This document shows positions 51,613 through 60,602 of a stretch of 64,000 bases of DNA, in pieces. A model generated the notes under the pieces. The model ran no database searches, was not told the origin of the DNA, and saw nothing but the letters and a program-made list of their open reading frames with translations. The position numbers were made by a program, and so were the translations under genes. Source of the stretch: Paraburkholderia tropica (GTDB lineage: Bacteria > Pseudomonadota > Gammaproteobacteria > Burkholderiales > Burkholderiaceae); contig NZ_FNZM01000023.1 of NCBI RefSeq assembly GCF_900109265.1, positions 87,396-151,395 of the forward strand. The letters run 5' to 3'. Position 1 is the first letter of the stretch, and each line of letters opens with the position of its first letter.

Positions 51613-52395
51613 TCAATGCGCGGAGACGGAATCTAGCCCGGTCGCTCTCACTTCGGGTTGCACATCGGGCGATGCGAGATAGTCGAGTAGCGCCTTCGCT
51701 TCCTTCGGATGCTGCGCGCCCACGGGAATGCCGCCGGCAAAACGCGTGACGGATTGCAGAGACTCGGGAATCTTGCCGACGAACGTGGTGCCATGGACGG
51801 GCAGCAATTCGCTCACCTGCTGGAAGCCGATTTCGTATTCGCCGTTCGCCACCACCGACGCCACGGGAATGCGCGGGATCATCTTCGCCTTCGACCTGAC
51901 CTGATCCTCAATGCCGAGCTTGCTTAACAACTCTCGCTCGATATAGACGCCGCTCGCGCTGTCCGAATAGGCAATCGACTTCGCATGCAGCAAGGTCTGC
52001 CTGAGGCCTTCGGCCGAGCTGATGTCAGGCTTCGCCGCACCTTCACGCACGACCATGCCGATGCGCGAATCGGCCAGCTCGACCCGGGATCCGGGGATGA
52101 CCTTGCCTTGCTTGATCAGATCGTCAAGTGCGTAGCCGACCATGATGACAACGTCCGCAGGTTCGCCGCGATCAAGCCTGTTGGGGATCGCTTCGGGCGA
52201 TTTTCCCATCGAGGGGCCAAGCGCGGTGTCGAGCGTGTTGCCCGTTTGGGAAGCGAACCTCGGGCCGAGCACCCTGTACGCGGCGGTGAAGCCGCCCGAG
52301 CTCATGACGTGCAGGTCGGCAGCCTGTACGTTCGGCGCAGCGGCCGAGGTTGCGACGAGCGCTGCCGCGCAAAGTTTCAGAAGCAGGTTTCTCAT
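51613..52395 (-). CDS. Periplasmic substrate-binding protein (ModA-like)
   Basis: A 260-residue secreted binding protein. A signal peptide of about 26 residues (MRNLLLKLCAAALVATSAAA) is followed by DLHVMSSGGFTAAYRVLGPRF, the start of a type 2 periplasmic-binding fold of the molybdate-binding/extracellular solute class. No ABC permease or ATPase genes are adjacent; instead it lies 43 bp downstream of an MHS-type transporter. It may act with that carrier or in sensing. The substrate is unknown. Confidence 0.8.
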   Translation of the reverse strand: MRNLLLKLCAAALVATSAAAPNVQAADLHVMSSGGFTAAYRVLGPRFASQTGNTLDTALGPSMGKSPEAIPNRLDRGEPADVVIMVGYALDDLIKQGKVIPGSRVELADSRIGMVVREGAAKPDISSAEGLRQTLLHAKSIAYSDSASGVYIERELLSKLGIEDQVRSKAKMIPRIPVASVVANGEYEIGFQQVSELLPVHGTTFVGKIPESLQSVTRFAGGIPVGAQHPKEAKALLDYLASPDVQPEVRATGLDSVSAH

Positions 52396-52438
52396 GGTTG
52401 TGGTCGTACAGGGTTGCGATGGGTCCGGGGGAAGCACA

Positions 52439-53734
52439 TCAGCGCGCTGGCGTCAGTGTCACTGCGCGGCGGCGATAGAGTGCGAACGTCGCCAAAAGGG
52501 CGCACGTCGCGGCGAGGCTCATCCAGTAGCCGGGTGCGGCCTTGTCGCCGGTCATATGAATGAGCGCCGTCGAGATCGCGGGCGTGAAACCTCCGAACAC
52601 GGCCGTAGCGAGGCTGTAGGCGAGCGAGAAGCCGGCAACGCGTACCTGCGCCGGCATCACTTCCGTGAGCGCGACGACCATCGCCCCATTATAGATTCCG
52701 TACATGAACGAGAGCCAAAGGAGGACGAGCAGCATGTTCACGAAGCTTGGCGCGTGAGCGAGCAGCGACAGCGCCGGGTAGGCGGTCGCGATGGCGAGCA
52801 CCGTCATGCCGACGAGGAGCGGCCGGCGGCCGATCCTGTCGGAGAGCGCGCCGCCGATCGGTAGCCACACAAAGTTCGACACGCCGACACACAGCGTCAC
52901 GAGCAGACTGTCGGCGGTGCTAAGGTGCAGGACTGTCTTGCCGAAGGTCGGCGCGTAGACCGTGATGAGATAGAAGCTCGTGGTTGTCATCGCCACCAGC
53001 ATCATGCCGGCGACGACGACAGCCCAGTTCTGGACCAGCGTGTCGAATACTTCCTTCATGCCCGGACGATGCTGGCGCGCCTTGAACTCCTGTGTTTCCT
53101 CCAGATTGCGACGCAGCATGAAGACAAACGGCACAATCATGCAGCCGACGAAGAACGGTACGCGCCAGCCCCACGCGGCGATGGCCCGTGCGCTCAGCCA
53201 TTGGTTGAGCGCGAAGCCGAGGCCCGCGGCGACGACAATCGCGACCTGCTGGCTCGCGGACTGCCAGCTCGTGAAGAAGCCTTTTTGGCCGGGCGTGGCC
53301 AACTCGGCGAGATACACCGATACGCCGCCCAGTTCGGCGCCCGCCGAGAAGCCCTGTAGCAGCCGCCCGAGCAGCACGAGCGCGGGCGCGAGAAGTCCGA
53401 TCGTCGCATAGCCCGGTACGAACGCGACCAGGATAGTGCCGCTCGCCATGATGGAAAGCGTGACGATGAGGCCCTTGCGGCGGCCGACGTCGTCGATATA
53501 GGCTCCAAGCACGATCGCGCCCAGCGGCCGCATCAGGAAGCCGGCGCCGAAGACCGCGAACGTCATCATCAACGAGGCGAACTCGCTCCTGGCGGGAAAG
53601 AAAACGTTGGCGATCTGCGTGGCGTAGAAGCCGAACAGGAAGAAGTCGAACTGTTCCAGGAAATTCCCGGCGGTTACACGGAAAACCGCGGCGGCCTTTG
53701 AATGAATGGTCGAAGGGCTAGACGACGGGTGCAT
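52439..53734 (-). CDS. MFS transporter, metabolite:H+ symporter type
   Basis: A 431-residue, 12-helix major facilitator protein of the MHS group (citrate, tricarballylate or related carboxylates). Diagnostic parts include NFLEQFDFFLFGFYATQIAN near the start, RPLGAIVLGAYIDDVGRRKG and GRLLQGFSAGAELGG. Start at 53734, after an in-frame ATG at 53794 with poor support. It heads a two-gene reverse operon with the binding protein. A carboxylate substrate is likely from family, not shown. Confidence 0.87.
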   Translation of the reverse strand: MHPSSSPSTIHSKAAAVFRVTAGNFLEQFDFFLFGFYATQIANVFFPARSEFASLMMTFAVFGAGFLMRPLGAIVLGAYIDDVGRRKGLIVTLSIMASGTILVAFVPGYATIGLLAPALVLLGRLLQGFSAGAELGGVSVYLAELATPGQKGFFTSWQSASQQVAIVVAAGLGFALNQWLSARAIAAWGWRVPFFVGCMIVPFVFMLRRNLEETQEFKARQHRPGMKEVFDTLVQNWAVVVAGMMLVAMTTTSFYLITVYAPTFGKTVLHLSTADSLLVTLCVGVSNFVWLPIGGALSDRIGRRPLLVGMTVLAIATAYPALSLLAHAPSFVNMLLVLLWLSFMYGIYNGAMVVALTEVMPAQVRVAGFSLAYSLATAVFGGFTPAISTALIHMTGDKAAPGYWMSLAATCALLATFALYRRRAVTLTPAR

Positions 53735-54242
53735 CGAGGTGTCTCCTGAATTCCGGAATATGCGCGGCGTTCCGGTCGATCGCGGTTTTGGCAATGTTCG
53801 TCCGGAGCCAGCGAAACGATAAGTGCAAATTTCGGAACGATTGATGTTCTGTCGTTATCAATCGAGTCTGACGAAACCACAAAGCCTCGCAGCGCGAGCA
53901 CGCGGCGGCGACCGCCAGAGGCCCTTTTTGTCACGCCACAAAGTGGCATGAGGAAGCGGCCGTGCGCGTGTCCATGCTGCGTCCGCGGCTCCGGTGGCAG
54001 TGCTCGTATCTTGACAAACGATCGAATGCTTTACCGGGAGTCGGCTTTGGAGCGCACATGAGACACTCGAGGGAAAGCGCTGAAGGTCGGTAACGGGCGG
54101 AACTCGGCCAAACTCGGACATTGGTGGCGGTAACGGGACCGGCCGCACCCCGACCAGAACCAGTCGCTCAGCCTCTGCACCCGATTCGAGCTGGGGGGTG
54201 TTCGATGTCAGGTTGATCCCGCTCGCAGTATTCGCTTTTAGG
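53735..54242. other. Gene-free region upstream of the MFS operon
   Basis: About 500 bp. The part next to 53735 should hold the reverse promoter of the MFS operon and includes a TTCCGGAA palindrome near 53742. Around 54090-54135 GGTAACGGG appears twice (GCGGAACTCGGCCAAACTCG between), which could be the scar of an old insertion. No credible gene was found. Confidence 0.4.
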
Positions 54243-55370
54243 TCAAGATCTTCTCGGAATCAGCCAATGGCGCACAATGCGACTCGACGGCTCAGCGTAC
54301 ATTCGCGCGATGAATACGCTCAGACGGGTAGAAAGCAACAGATAGCCGACCAGAACCACCAGTTTCTCGTCACCCGCCACGCCGGAAGGCGGGAAAATCG
54401 TGCGCAGCAGGCCCAGCACGATAAGGTGAAACAGATAGAGTTCATAGCTAAGCCTGCCGAACCCTTCTAGCACTGTGGACACACGCGTGCCTCGTACTTT
54501 TGATTCGTCCAGCCGATCACTCGCGCCCAGTAGCAAAACCGCAGTGCCGAAGGCCATTGCCGTGACACCGAACACGTTGCTTTCGCGGATCGGCCAGTAC
54601 AGATAGACAAACGTCATGGCCAGCGCCGTCGGCCACGCCAGCACGCTCCACGCGCGGCCACGCCACACGTCGCGTCTTGCTAGCAGCGCCGCGCAACATC
54701 CGGTGGCGATTGCGTCGAAGCATGCGAAATACGCGTAGAGATAGCCACCCTCGTCGCCTTGGTGCAAGAAACGGTAAGCCGGACCAACGAAAATGCATGC
54801 GAGCCAGAAAGCAACGAGCTGCGCCTCCCTGCGAAACGCGAGACAAAGCAGAGGAAACGAGAGGTAGAACACCTCCTCGACGGAAAGCGACCACAACACG
54901 CCGAGTGCATAGTTGGTCCATCCGTGCGTACCGATGAGCATGTTCATCCAGAACGTCAACGAAGCCAGGTTCACAAGCCAAAATGAAACCGGCGTGCCGG
55001 CCGGCGAGTGGTTCTGGAAGATGGCAATGCCAGCCATTGCAAGCGCGTTCACCACAGCCAGCAGCAGCAACAGGCACGGAACGATGCGCGCGATGCGCAA
55101 GCCGTAGAACACCCTGACATCAACATGACCGAGTTCGGACCAGCGGCGAGTTGCGTTCGCCGTTATCAGATATCCCGAGATCACAAAAAACATCGTGACG
55201 CCATAGTTGCCGTTTCGTGCAACAGCCCGGACCGCTTCCCAGCCGAATACGCGCGACAGAAAAGTGTCGTCGAGCCGATAGGCGATATTGAAGTGGTGAA
55301 ACAGTACGAGCAGGATGGAAACGCCACGGAGTAAATCGATCTTCCGGTTTCGCGTGGGGGCCTCGGTCAT
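54243..55370 (-). CDS. Acyltransferase 3 family membrane protein (OafA-like)
   Basis: A 375-residue integral membrane acyltransferase with about ten hydrophobic segments. The N-terminal RKIDLLRGVSILLVLFHHFN carries the typical Arg and double His, and FFVISGYLI follows. Such enzymes add acetyl or other acyl groups to sugars, including peptidoglycan or O-antigen. Its ATG overlaps the beta-lactamase stop by ATGA, so it is translated with the resistance operon. A cell-wall substrate is possible from context but unproven. Confidence 0.85.
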   Translation of the reverse strand: MTEAPTRNRKIDLLRGVSILLVLFHHFNIAYRLDDTFLSRVFGWEAVRAVARNGNYGVTMFFVISGYLITANATRRWSELGHVDVRVFYGLRIARIVPCLLLLLAVVNALAMAGIAIFQNHSPAGTPVSFWLVNLASLTFWMNMLIGTHGWTNYALGVLWSLSVEEVFYLSFPLLCLAFRREAQLVAFWLACIFVGPAYRFLHQGDEGGYLYAYFACFDAIATGCCAALLARRDVWRGRAWSVLAWPTALAMTFVYLYWPIRESNVFGVTAMAFGTAVLLLGASDRLDESKVRGTRVSTVLEGFGRLSYELYLFHLIVLGLLRTIFPPSGVAGDEKLVVLVGYLLLSTRLSVFIARMYAEPSSRIVRHWLIPRRS

Positions 55371-56251
55371 GCCGCGCTCGTGGCCCACTGCACGAACGCC
55401 GTGCCCGCTGCGCGCAAAACGGCCTCGCGCGCTTCCATGCTGACGCCAGGCGCATCGTAGTAGGCAGCAACGAGCAACGGCGCGCGCCCGGGCGGGCGCA
55501 CGAGCGCGTAGTCGTTGGTCTCGCTTTCGACGCTGGTGCCGGGCCGGTCGGCGGCCCGCCAACCTGCGGGCAGCACGGCGCGAATCCGGTTGAGCCCCGG
55601 CTTGCAGTCGGCCATGCCGCGCTCCAGTTGTGCGCGAGAACTGGCGCTCAGGGCATCACCAAGCAGAAGGCGCTGCGCCGTGGTGGCGATGGCCTTCGGC
55701 GTCGTGGTGTCGAGCACGCCGCGATAGCGGTTCGACTCGGGCTCATAGCGGTCCGAGCGCGTGACTGTATCGCCGAGTCCGCGCACGAACCGGGTCAACG
55801 CCGCGGGACCACCGGCGCTGCGCATCAACAGGATAGCGGCCGTGTTGTCGCTCTCCACGAGGACTGCCCGGCAGAGCGCGTCGATCGACAACGCACCCCG
55901 CGCGACGTTGGCCTTGGTCACAGGCGACGTGAAAATAAGATCCTTCTCCGTGTAGTGAACGAGCCGATCGAGCCGCTCTGCGCCGCCATCGACGCGGGCC
56001 AGTATCTGCGCTGCGAGCAATCCCTTGAACGTGCTGCACATCAGGAAGCGTTCTTCGGCGCGGTGGCTCAGTGTGCGGCCCGAGCCGGTATCGATCGCAA
56101 ACACACCGAGGCGGCCTCCATTGCGCCGCTCGATATCGGAGAATGGTGAATCGGCTGCACGCAATGCGGGAGCCACGCCCATGCCGGCGAGCAGCGGTAA
56201 ACCAATCAACAGCTTTCGACGCGTGATCGAGTGAGTCAAGGTCAGGTCCAC
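55367..56251 (-). CDS. Class A beta-lactamase with altered KTG box
   Basis: A 294-residue serine beta-lactamase of Burkholderia Pen-like type, with a Tat-like signal (ITRRKLLIGLPLLAGMG). The catalytic S70-x-x-K is CSTFK, the SDN loop is ESDN and the omega loop is EPESN (E166, N170). The KTG box reads RPG: Arg at 234 and Pro at 235. Arg234 occurs in carbenicillin-hydrolysing enzymes; Pro235 is unusual. The start is taken as GTG at 56251, giving normal family length. BlaI and a fused sensor gene lie upstream. Confidence 0.85.
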   Translation of the reverse strand: MDLTLTHSITRRKLLIGLPLLAGMGVAPALRAADSPFSDIERRNGGRLGVFAIDTGSGRTLSHRAEERFLMCSTFKGLLAAQILARVDGGAERLDRLVHYTEKDLIFTSPVTKANVARGALSIDALCRAVLVESDNTAAILLMRSAGGPAALTRFVRGLGDTVTRSDRYEPESNRYRGVLDTTTPKAIATTAQRLLLGDALSASSRAQLERGMADCKPGLNRIRAVLPAGWRAADRPGTSVESETNDYALVRPPGRAPLLVAAYYDAPGVSMEAREAVLRAAGTAFVQWATSAA

Positions 56252-56289
56252 TTGGACAGAGTGAGGAAACGCGGTGAGCGCGCCGAACG

Positions 56290-58050
56290 TCAAGCCAGCT
56301 TGTGGGCGAGCAGGAGGCGACGGATGTTGATCGCGTCGCGCGCAGGGAACGCAGCCGGCCCGGCGTCCAGAAACACCATCGTGACGCTGTCCCGAACCGA
56401 GCGCAGCCGCATGATCAGGCAACGTCCGGCCGCGTCGGTATAGCCGGTCTTCGACAAGGCAATGTCCCAGCCCTTTTGCCCGACGAGCGGATTCGTGTTC
56501 TGGTACTCGACGAGCTTGCCGTCGATCGGGACGACGCTGCGGGGGGTAGCCGTGGCGCGCGCGATCGCAGGATAGCGGGCCGCCGCGTTCACCATGACCG
56601 AGACGTCGCTTGCCGTCGACGTGTTGAGCGGCGAGAGGCCGGTTGGCTCTTCGATCGTCGTGTGCTTCAGGCCGAGCGCAGCAATCTTGGCTCGCATCGC
56701 GGCCTGGAACGCCGGGTAGCCGCCGGGATAGTCATGCGCCAGCGCATATGCCGCGCTGTTATTCGACGACATCAGAGCGAGTTGCAGCACTACATGAAGG
56801 GGCAGACTTGCGCCGACCGGCAATCCCGTGCGGCTGGGCCGCAATGCTTCGGCGTCGCTGGCGTCGATGCGAATGGTCCGGTTCATATCGGGCCGGGCAT
56901 CGAGCACGACCATGGCGGTCATCAACTTCGTCAACGATGCGATCGGCACGATATCGTCCGGGCGCTTCTGGAACAGGACATGACCGGATTTGTCGTCGAT
57001 CACCACGACGTGGCTCGATGCGAGCAACCCGGCAGGCACGATGCCCGCCGCGGGTTGCGACACGGGCACCTGCCACAGTGTCTGCGCCGTCACGCACAAC
57101 GCGACGAAGCAAACCGTGATGGCCGGGACGCACGCGACCCAGTGCGGCGAGGGCGGGACGGGGTGGCAGAGGCGTTTGATGCGGTCCAGCAACTGGCCGC
57201 CCCGCGCCGATTGCGCGACTCGCGCGTATCCGGCACTCGACGATTGAAGCGCGTCGAGCTCCTCGAGCGCAAGCGCCAAACGCCGAGGGTTTTGAATGAG
57301 CGTGCCGGCTATTTGATCGGCGACGCATTCCCGCTCGATACGAATCCGGTGCGACAGCCACCACACTGCCGGATGAAAAAACAGCAGCGCCTCGATCACG
57401 CTTTGCAGCAGATTGACCAGATAGTCGGCGCGCTTGATATGCGCGATTTCGTGGGCAAGCACCGCTTCGAGCAGATCGGGTGGCATGCGCGTCAGCAACG
57501 CAGCCGGAACAAGCACGAGCGGTCGCCACCAGCCGATCGTCAGCGGGCTTGCGAGATGCGTTGCCACGCACAGCGTCACCGGACGCGACAGCCCGCAACG
57601 CACGGCAAGCGCCGACATGTAGTCCTGCCACCGGGGATCTGGCCAAGCGGGAAACGCGTGTCCGATCCGACGTACCCACAGCAAGCCGGCGGTCAGCCGG
57701 CACGACATGGCGGCGACACCGACCAGCCATGCCGCAACCAGCCAGGGCAGGACGTTCTCAATCGTGAATGTATCGCGTGTGTGCTTCGTTGGCACGATGA
57801 GAGAATCGGTCGCGCGAAACCAGCCAGATGGCCGCGACGCCGCTTCGATACCGCGGTACGCATCGAGCACTGGTATCGCGAGACACAAAAGAAGCGAAAG
57901 GCAGAGGAGCGCATAGCGACGTTGCGGACTGGCGTTACGCATTAGCCGCAACGAGAGCGCCGTTGCCACGCCGATCAAGGCACCCTTCCATGCGAAGCAA
58001 ATGAGCGCCCAGCCCAATGCCTGAACAAGCGTCCAGGCAAATGGGCTCAT
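56290..58050 (-). CDS. Fused M56 (BlaR1-like) metallopeptidase / PBP7-type domain
   Basis: A 586-residue protein. The N-terminal half is a BlaR1-type M56 zinc peptidase with several membrane helices, HEIAH at residues 200-204 and ECVAD near 241. The C-terminal half is not the usual class D-like sensor but an S11 D-Ala-D-Ala endopeptidase/PBP7-like domain: SLTK at 372-375, SNN at 429-431 and KTG at 534-536, all intact. It probably senses beta-lactams by acylation and then cleaves BlaI. The start overlaps blaI by ATGA. Confidence 0.87.
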   Translation of the reverse strand: MSPFAWTLVQALGWALICFAWKGALIGVATALSLRLMRNASPQRRYALLCLSLLLCLAIPVLDAYRGIEAASRPSGWFRATDSLIVPTKHTRDTFTIENVLPWLVAAWLVGVAAMSCRLTAGLLWVRRIGHAFPAWPDPRWQDYMSALAVRCGLSRPVTLCVATHLASPLTIGWWRPLVLVPAALLTRMPPDLLEAVLAHEIAHIKRADYLVNLLQSVIEALLFFHPAVWWLSHRIRIERECVADQIAGTLIQNPRRLALALEELDALQSSSAGYARVAQSARGGQLLDRIKRLCHPVPPSPHWVACVPAITVCFVALCVTAQTLWQVPVSQPAAGIVPAGLLASSHVVVIDDKSGHVLFQKRPDDIVPIASLTKLMTAMVVLDARPDMNRTIRIDASDAEALRPSRTGLPVGASLPLHVVLQLALMSSNNSAAYALAHDYPGGYPAFQAAMRAKIAALGLKHTTIEEPTGLSPLNTSTASDVSVMVNAAARYPAIARATATPRSVVPIDGKLVEYQNTNPLVGQKGWDIALSKTGYTDAAGRCLIMRLRSVRDSVTMVFLDAGPAAFPARDAINIRRLLLAHKLA

Positions 58051-58430
58051 CGCTTATCTCCATGGAGAAATTTGCGAATTTCCTCGCGTTCCTCCTGACT
58101 AACGTGCTTGCGCAAAGCGGCCATGACAAGTGCCTTGCCCGAACCCGAGAACGCCTTGTGGATCAGTTCCTTCAGCAGGCTGGTTTGCAGCATGTTCTGG
58201 CTTTGCGCGGGCGCGTAGACGTGGGAACGCTCACTTTCGTCGCGCGTAAGTAGCCCCTTCGCATGCATGACCTGCATCTGGCGCAATACGCTGGCATAGG
58301 TAACGTCCGCACGTTCCTCATGCATGGCCTGATGGACCTGCTTGACGGTGGCGGAGCCGATTGGCCATAGAACCCGCAGGAGTTCGAGTTCAGCCGCAGT
58401 CGGCCTGGTCGCGGCAGTAGCTTTGGTCAT
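58047..58430 (-). CDS. blaI: BlaI/MecI-family repressor
   Basis: A 127-residue winged-helix repressor: PTAAELELLRVLWPIGSATV, then VTYASVLRQMQVMHAKGLLT, and a C-terminal dimer region. In this family the antibiotic-activated sensor peptidase cleaves the repressor and so frees the promoter. It is first in the reverse operon blaI, sensor, beta-lactamase, acyltransferase. The ATG at 58430 is used; a longer frame reaches 58556 but would run across the operator. Confidence 0.9.
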   Translation of the reverse strand: MTKATAATRPTAAELELLRVLWPIGSATVKQVHQAMHEERADVTYASVLRQMQVMHAKGLLTRDESERSHVYAPAQSQNMLQTSLLKELIHKAFSGSGKALVMAALRKHVSQEEREEIRKFLHGDKR

Positions 58431-58472
58431 GACGACACCTTCGAGCAGAGACGGGATGACGTAGAGTAACTT

Positions 58473-58498
58473 GTCTAGACCAAATTGTCTACGCAGAC
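58473..58498. promoter_or_regulatory. Candidate BlaI operator
   Basis: The palindrome GTCTAGAC at 58473-58480 and the inverted repeat GTCT-ACGC-AGAC at 58487-58498 lie 43-68 bp upstream of blaI, with centres 16 bp apart. TTGTCTA is shared by both. The spacing suits a pair of repressor sites over the promoter. The divergent gene at 58639 shares this region. Confidence 0.65.
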
Positions 58499-58638
58499 GT
58501 GGTCGTGTCCTCACGGAGATCTTTGCCCAATCGGCGATTCGTTGTACCCTCGCCATTCGTTCGGCGATTTCAATCCAAGCCTCACGTTTTCCGCAAAGTC
58601 GTCGTAAACCCGCTTACAGGACAAAGAGAGAGGAACGA

Positions 58639-59463
58639 ATGAGCGCGCCAATTACGTTGGCAAATTCGAACCCGGTGGCATTGGGCCAAAGCCAACTCCC
58701 GCTGGGTTCTCCCGGGTTGATGCAGTCTTCGCCAGCCACGCAAGCGTCGCCGACGCAAGTTGCTGTGACTGTCGTTGACCCGTCTGTGACAGCGGCTCGC
58801 GTTGCAAAGTATCTGGATGCTTTGGGCGCCCCGTTGAAAATGGGAAACGACGCGCGGAACATCGCTAACGCCCTGACGTCCACAATGCAGTCAGTCCTGT
58901 CGCAGAGGCCGGACCTCGCCAATGCCCACTTTGATTTCCATTCGAGCAACGGCTCGATCGAGGTCACGTCCAAGGACCTTGGCGCAAACGATATAGCGTG
59001 GCTTCAAGGCATGCTTAACGGAAACGCTTCACTCGTCGCTTCGGTTAACGCTTTTCATAGTGACGCGGTGAGCGGCTATGCAAAGTGGTCTGAAGCGGAT
59101 GGAACGCCGCTCACCGCATCCCAGTCCGACGCGGTTAGCGAGAAAGCGGACGCGCTCGGAGGGTTTATGTCGCTTTTCCAGTCGCTTGGGCAGGATGCGC
59201 AAAAATATCAGATGAAGGACGGCGATTACAAGCTGGCCGACGGGAGCAAGATGGATCTCGGCCAGGATCCGACCACCGCAGCGGGCTTTTTGCTGTTCGC
59301 GAAGAATGCGCAGGCTGCTGAAAATGGTACGTCGACCTTCGTTTCGACATCGGGCAATACGCTTTTCGGCGGCCGGATGAGTGTCTTTCAGAATACTTCG
59401 GTGATCCCGAATTTCTTTCCGCCTTCTGGGACCAAGTCATTGGGATTTTCACAGACGGCCTGA
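58639..59463 (+). CDS. Hypothetical protein (274 aa)
   Basis: Starts MSAPITLANSNPVALGQSQL with an AGAGGAAC site. The first 60 residues are Ser/Pro/Gln-rich and look disordered; the rest is a globular region with no recognised motif and no signal peptide. A disordered polar N-terminus can occur in type III effectors, but nothing else supports that. It diverges from blaI and shares the operator region, so it could be under the same control. Confidence 0.65.
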   Translation: MSAPITLANSNPVALGQSQLPLGSPGLMQSSPATQASPTQVAVTVVDPSVTAARVAKYLDALGAPLKMGNDARNIANALTSTMQSVLSQRPDLANAHFDFHSSNGSIEVTSKDLGANDIAWLQGMLNGNASLVASVNAFHSDAVSGYAKWSEADGTPLTASQSDAVSEKADALGGFMSLFQSLGQDAQKYQMKDGDYKLADGSKMDLGQDPTTAAGFLLFAKNAQAAENGTSTFVSTSGNTLFGGRMSVFQNTSVIPNFFPPSGTKSLGFSQTA

Positions 59464-59649
59464 GCATCGCGGCCCACGCATCGAGGTAGGCATCTCATCT
59501 ATGATGTTGCACGGACAACCGAGGGGCGCTTTGACCTTTTGGTAACGGCCCTTGGTTACCCGCTCGATTGAAGCCTATCGGGCCCGCTCCTGGTTCCAGA
59601 AAAGATGGTTCTCGAAGCTGATTGTCGCTCGATAAGGAAATGAGACGAC

Positions 59650-60110
59650 GTGAAGAGACGTTGCCTGCTAAAGGGTGTTGCCGCTCTGCCATTGCTTCCC
59701 ACCGCCACTATCTTTGCGGACGTGGCTCCGGTCGTGGCTGGAACACACCGCATCCGGCCTGTGATCCTGCGTGGCCAGAAGCAGAACAGTGGCAGGCGCT
59801 GAGTCGCGCAGTTGGAGGAAGTTTGTTGCGTCCCGCAACCATCTGGCAGATCTGTGCCGAAACGCCGGGCGCGCCCGATTGTCTTGCTCGCCTCAAAGAG
59901 GCGCGAAATCCGATCGCGCTCGGCGACGATCCTGGCGGCACCCAGATCTCAGGTTGGCTCGACGGATGGACGCCCCGTGCGAGCGCCTACGCAGTGGCCG
60001 CCCGTTCTACGGCGGACGTGGTTTCCGGCATCGATTTCGTCCGCCGACATAATCTGCGTCTGGTGGTGAAAGGCGGCGGGCATAGTTACCTGGGCGCCGA
60101 GCGAATAAAA
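59650..60110 (+). pseudogene. Flavin-dependent oxidoreductase remnant
   Basis: A Tat-type signal (KRRCLLKGVAALPLLPTAT) starts in one frame at 59650. The body of an FAD-linked (berberine-bridge-like) oxidase follows in a different frame from about 59760: EAEQWQALSRAVGGSLLRP, DDPGGTQISGWLDGW, and KGGGHSYLG of the FAD site. Similarity stops after that motif near 60100, so about the last three quarters of the enzyme is lost. One frameshift and one truncation are needed to explain this. Confidence 0.65.
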
Positions 60111-60230
60111 AGCGGGTTAGCATTACTGCCAGAGCCGCACGGGCATGGAGTGGGCCATGCCCTGGGCGATTTCGACACTCTCTCTTTCCAAACACGAGAG
60201 CGATCGGCTTTGCGAGTCTCCTTGGTTCAT

Positions 60231-60596
60231 CTACGCGCTGAGCTTAGACATTAGGTCTTGCTCCGTTGCGATGAACCATACTGACTTCCCACTGTTCGAT
60301 TCGAGAACGAACTCGCGGAACGCATTGCTGCGTGCAAGCCATTCGTCAATGTTGCCAACCACAGCGATCCTGATACCGTAGTTCATCAGCTTTTGCAGGA
60401 AAGCGCCGGCAAAACCACTGTCGAGCCGGTAGAATTCGTGATGCAAGGATTGCGCGCGGACAACGAGATAGTCCGCCCGATGCCGTCGCGCCAACATGAT
60501 AAGGTCCAACGCGTCGTGCTCCTGCTTGACGGGACTCGCGCATTCGCTCTGGATGAGTACGCGGTGGCTGCCGATCAGCGTCAGACGATAGTCCAC
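60231..60596 (-). CDS. DUF4180-family protein
   Basis: A 121-residue soluble protein matching DUF4180: DALDLIMLARRHRADYLVVR, HHEFYRLDSGFAGAFLQKLM, NYGIRIAVVGNI and FREFVLESNSGKSVWF. The biochemical role of this family is unknown. The start is GTG at 60596. It lies 6 bp after the hydrolase gene and is probably part of the same reverse transcript with the HTH regulator. Confidence 0.82.
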   Translation of the reverse strand: MDYRLTLIGSHRVLIQSECASPVKQEHDALDLIMLARRHRADYLVVRAQSLHHEFYRLDSGFAGAFLQKLMNYGIRIAVVGNIDEWLARSNAFREFVLESNSGKSVWFIATEQDLMSKLSA

Positions 60597-60602
60597 GTTT
60601 GA

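Noticed and set aside
53735..54242. A small gene between the acyltransferase and MFS genes
   Set aside because: Open frames there are short, lack ribosome binding sites and have shadow-like composition.
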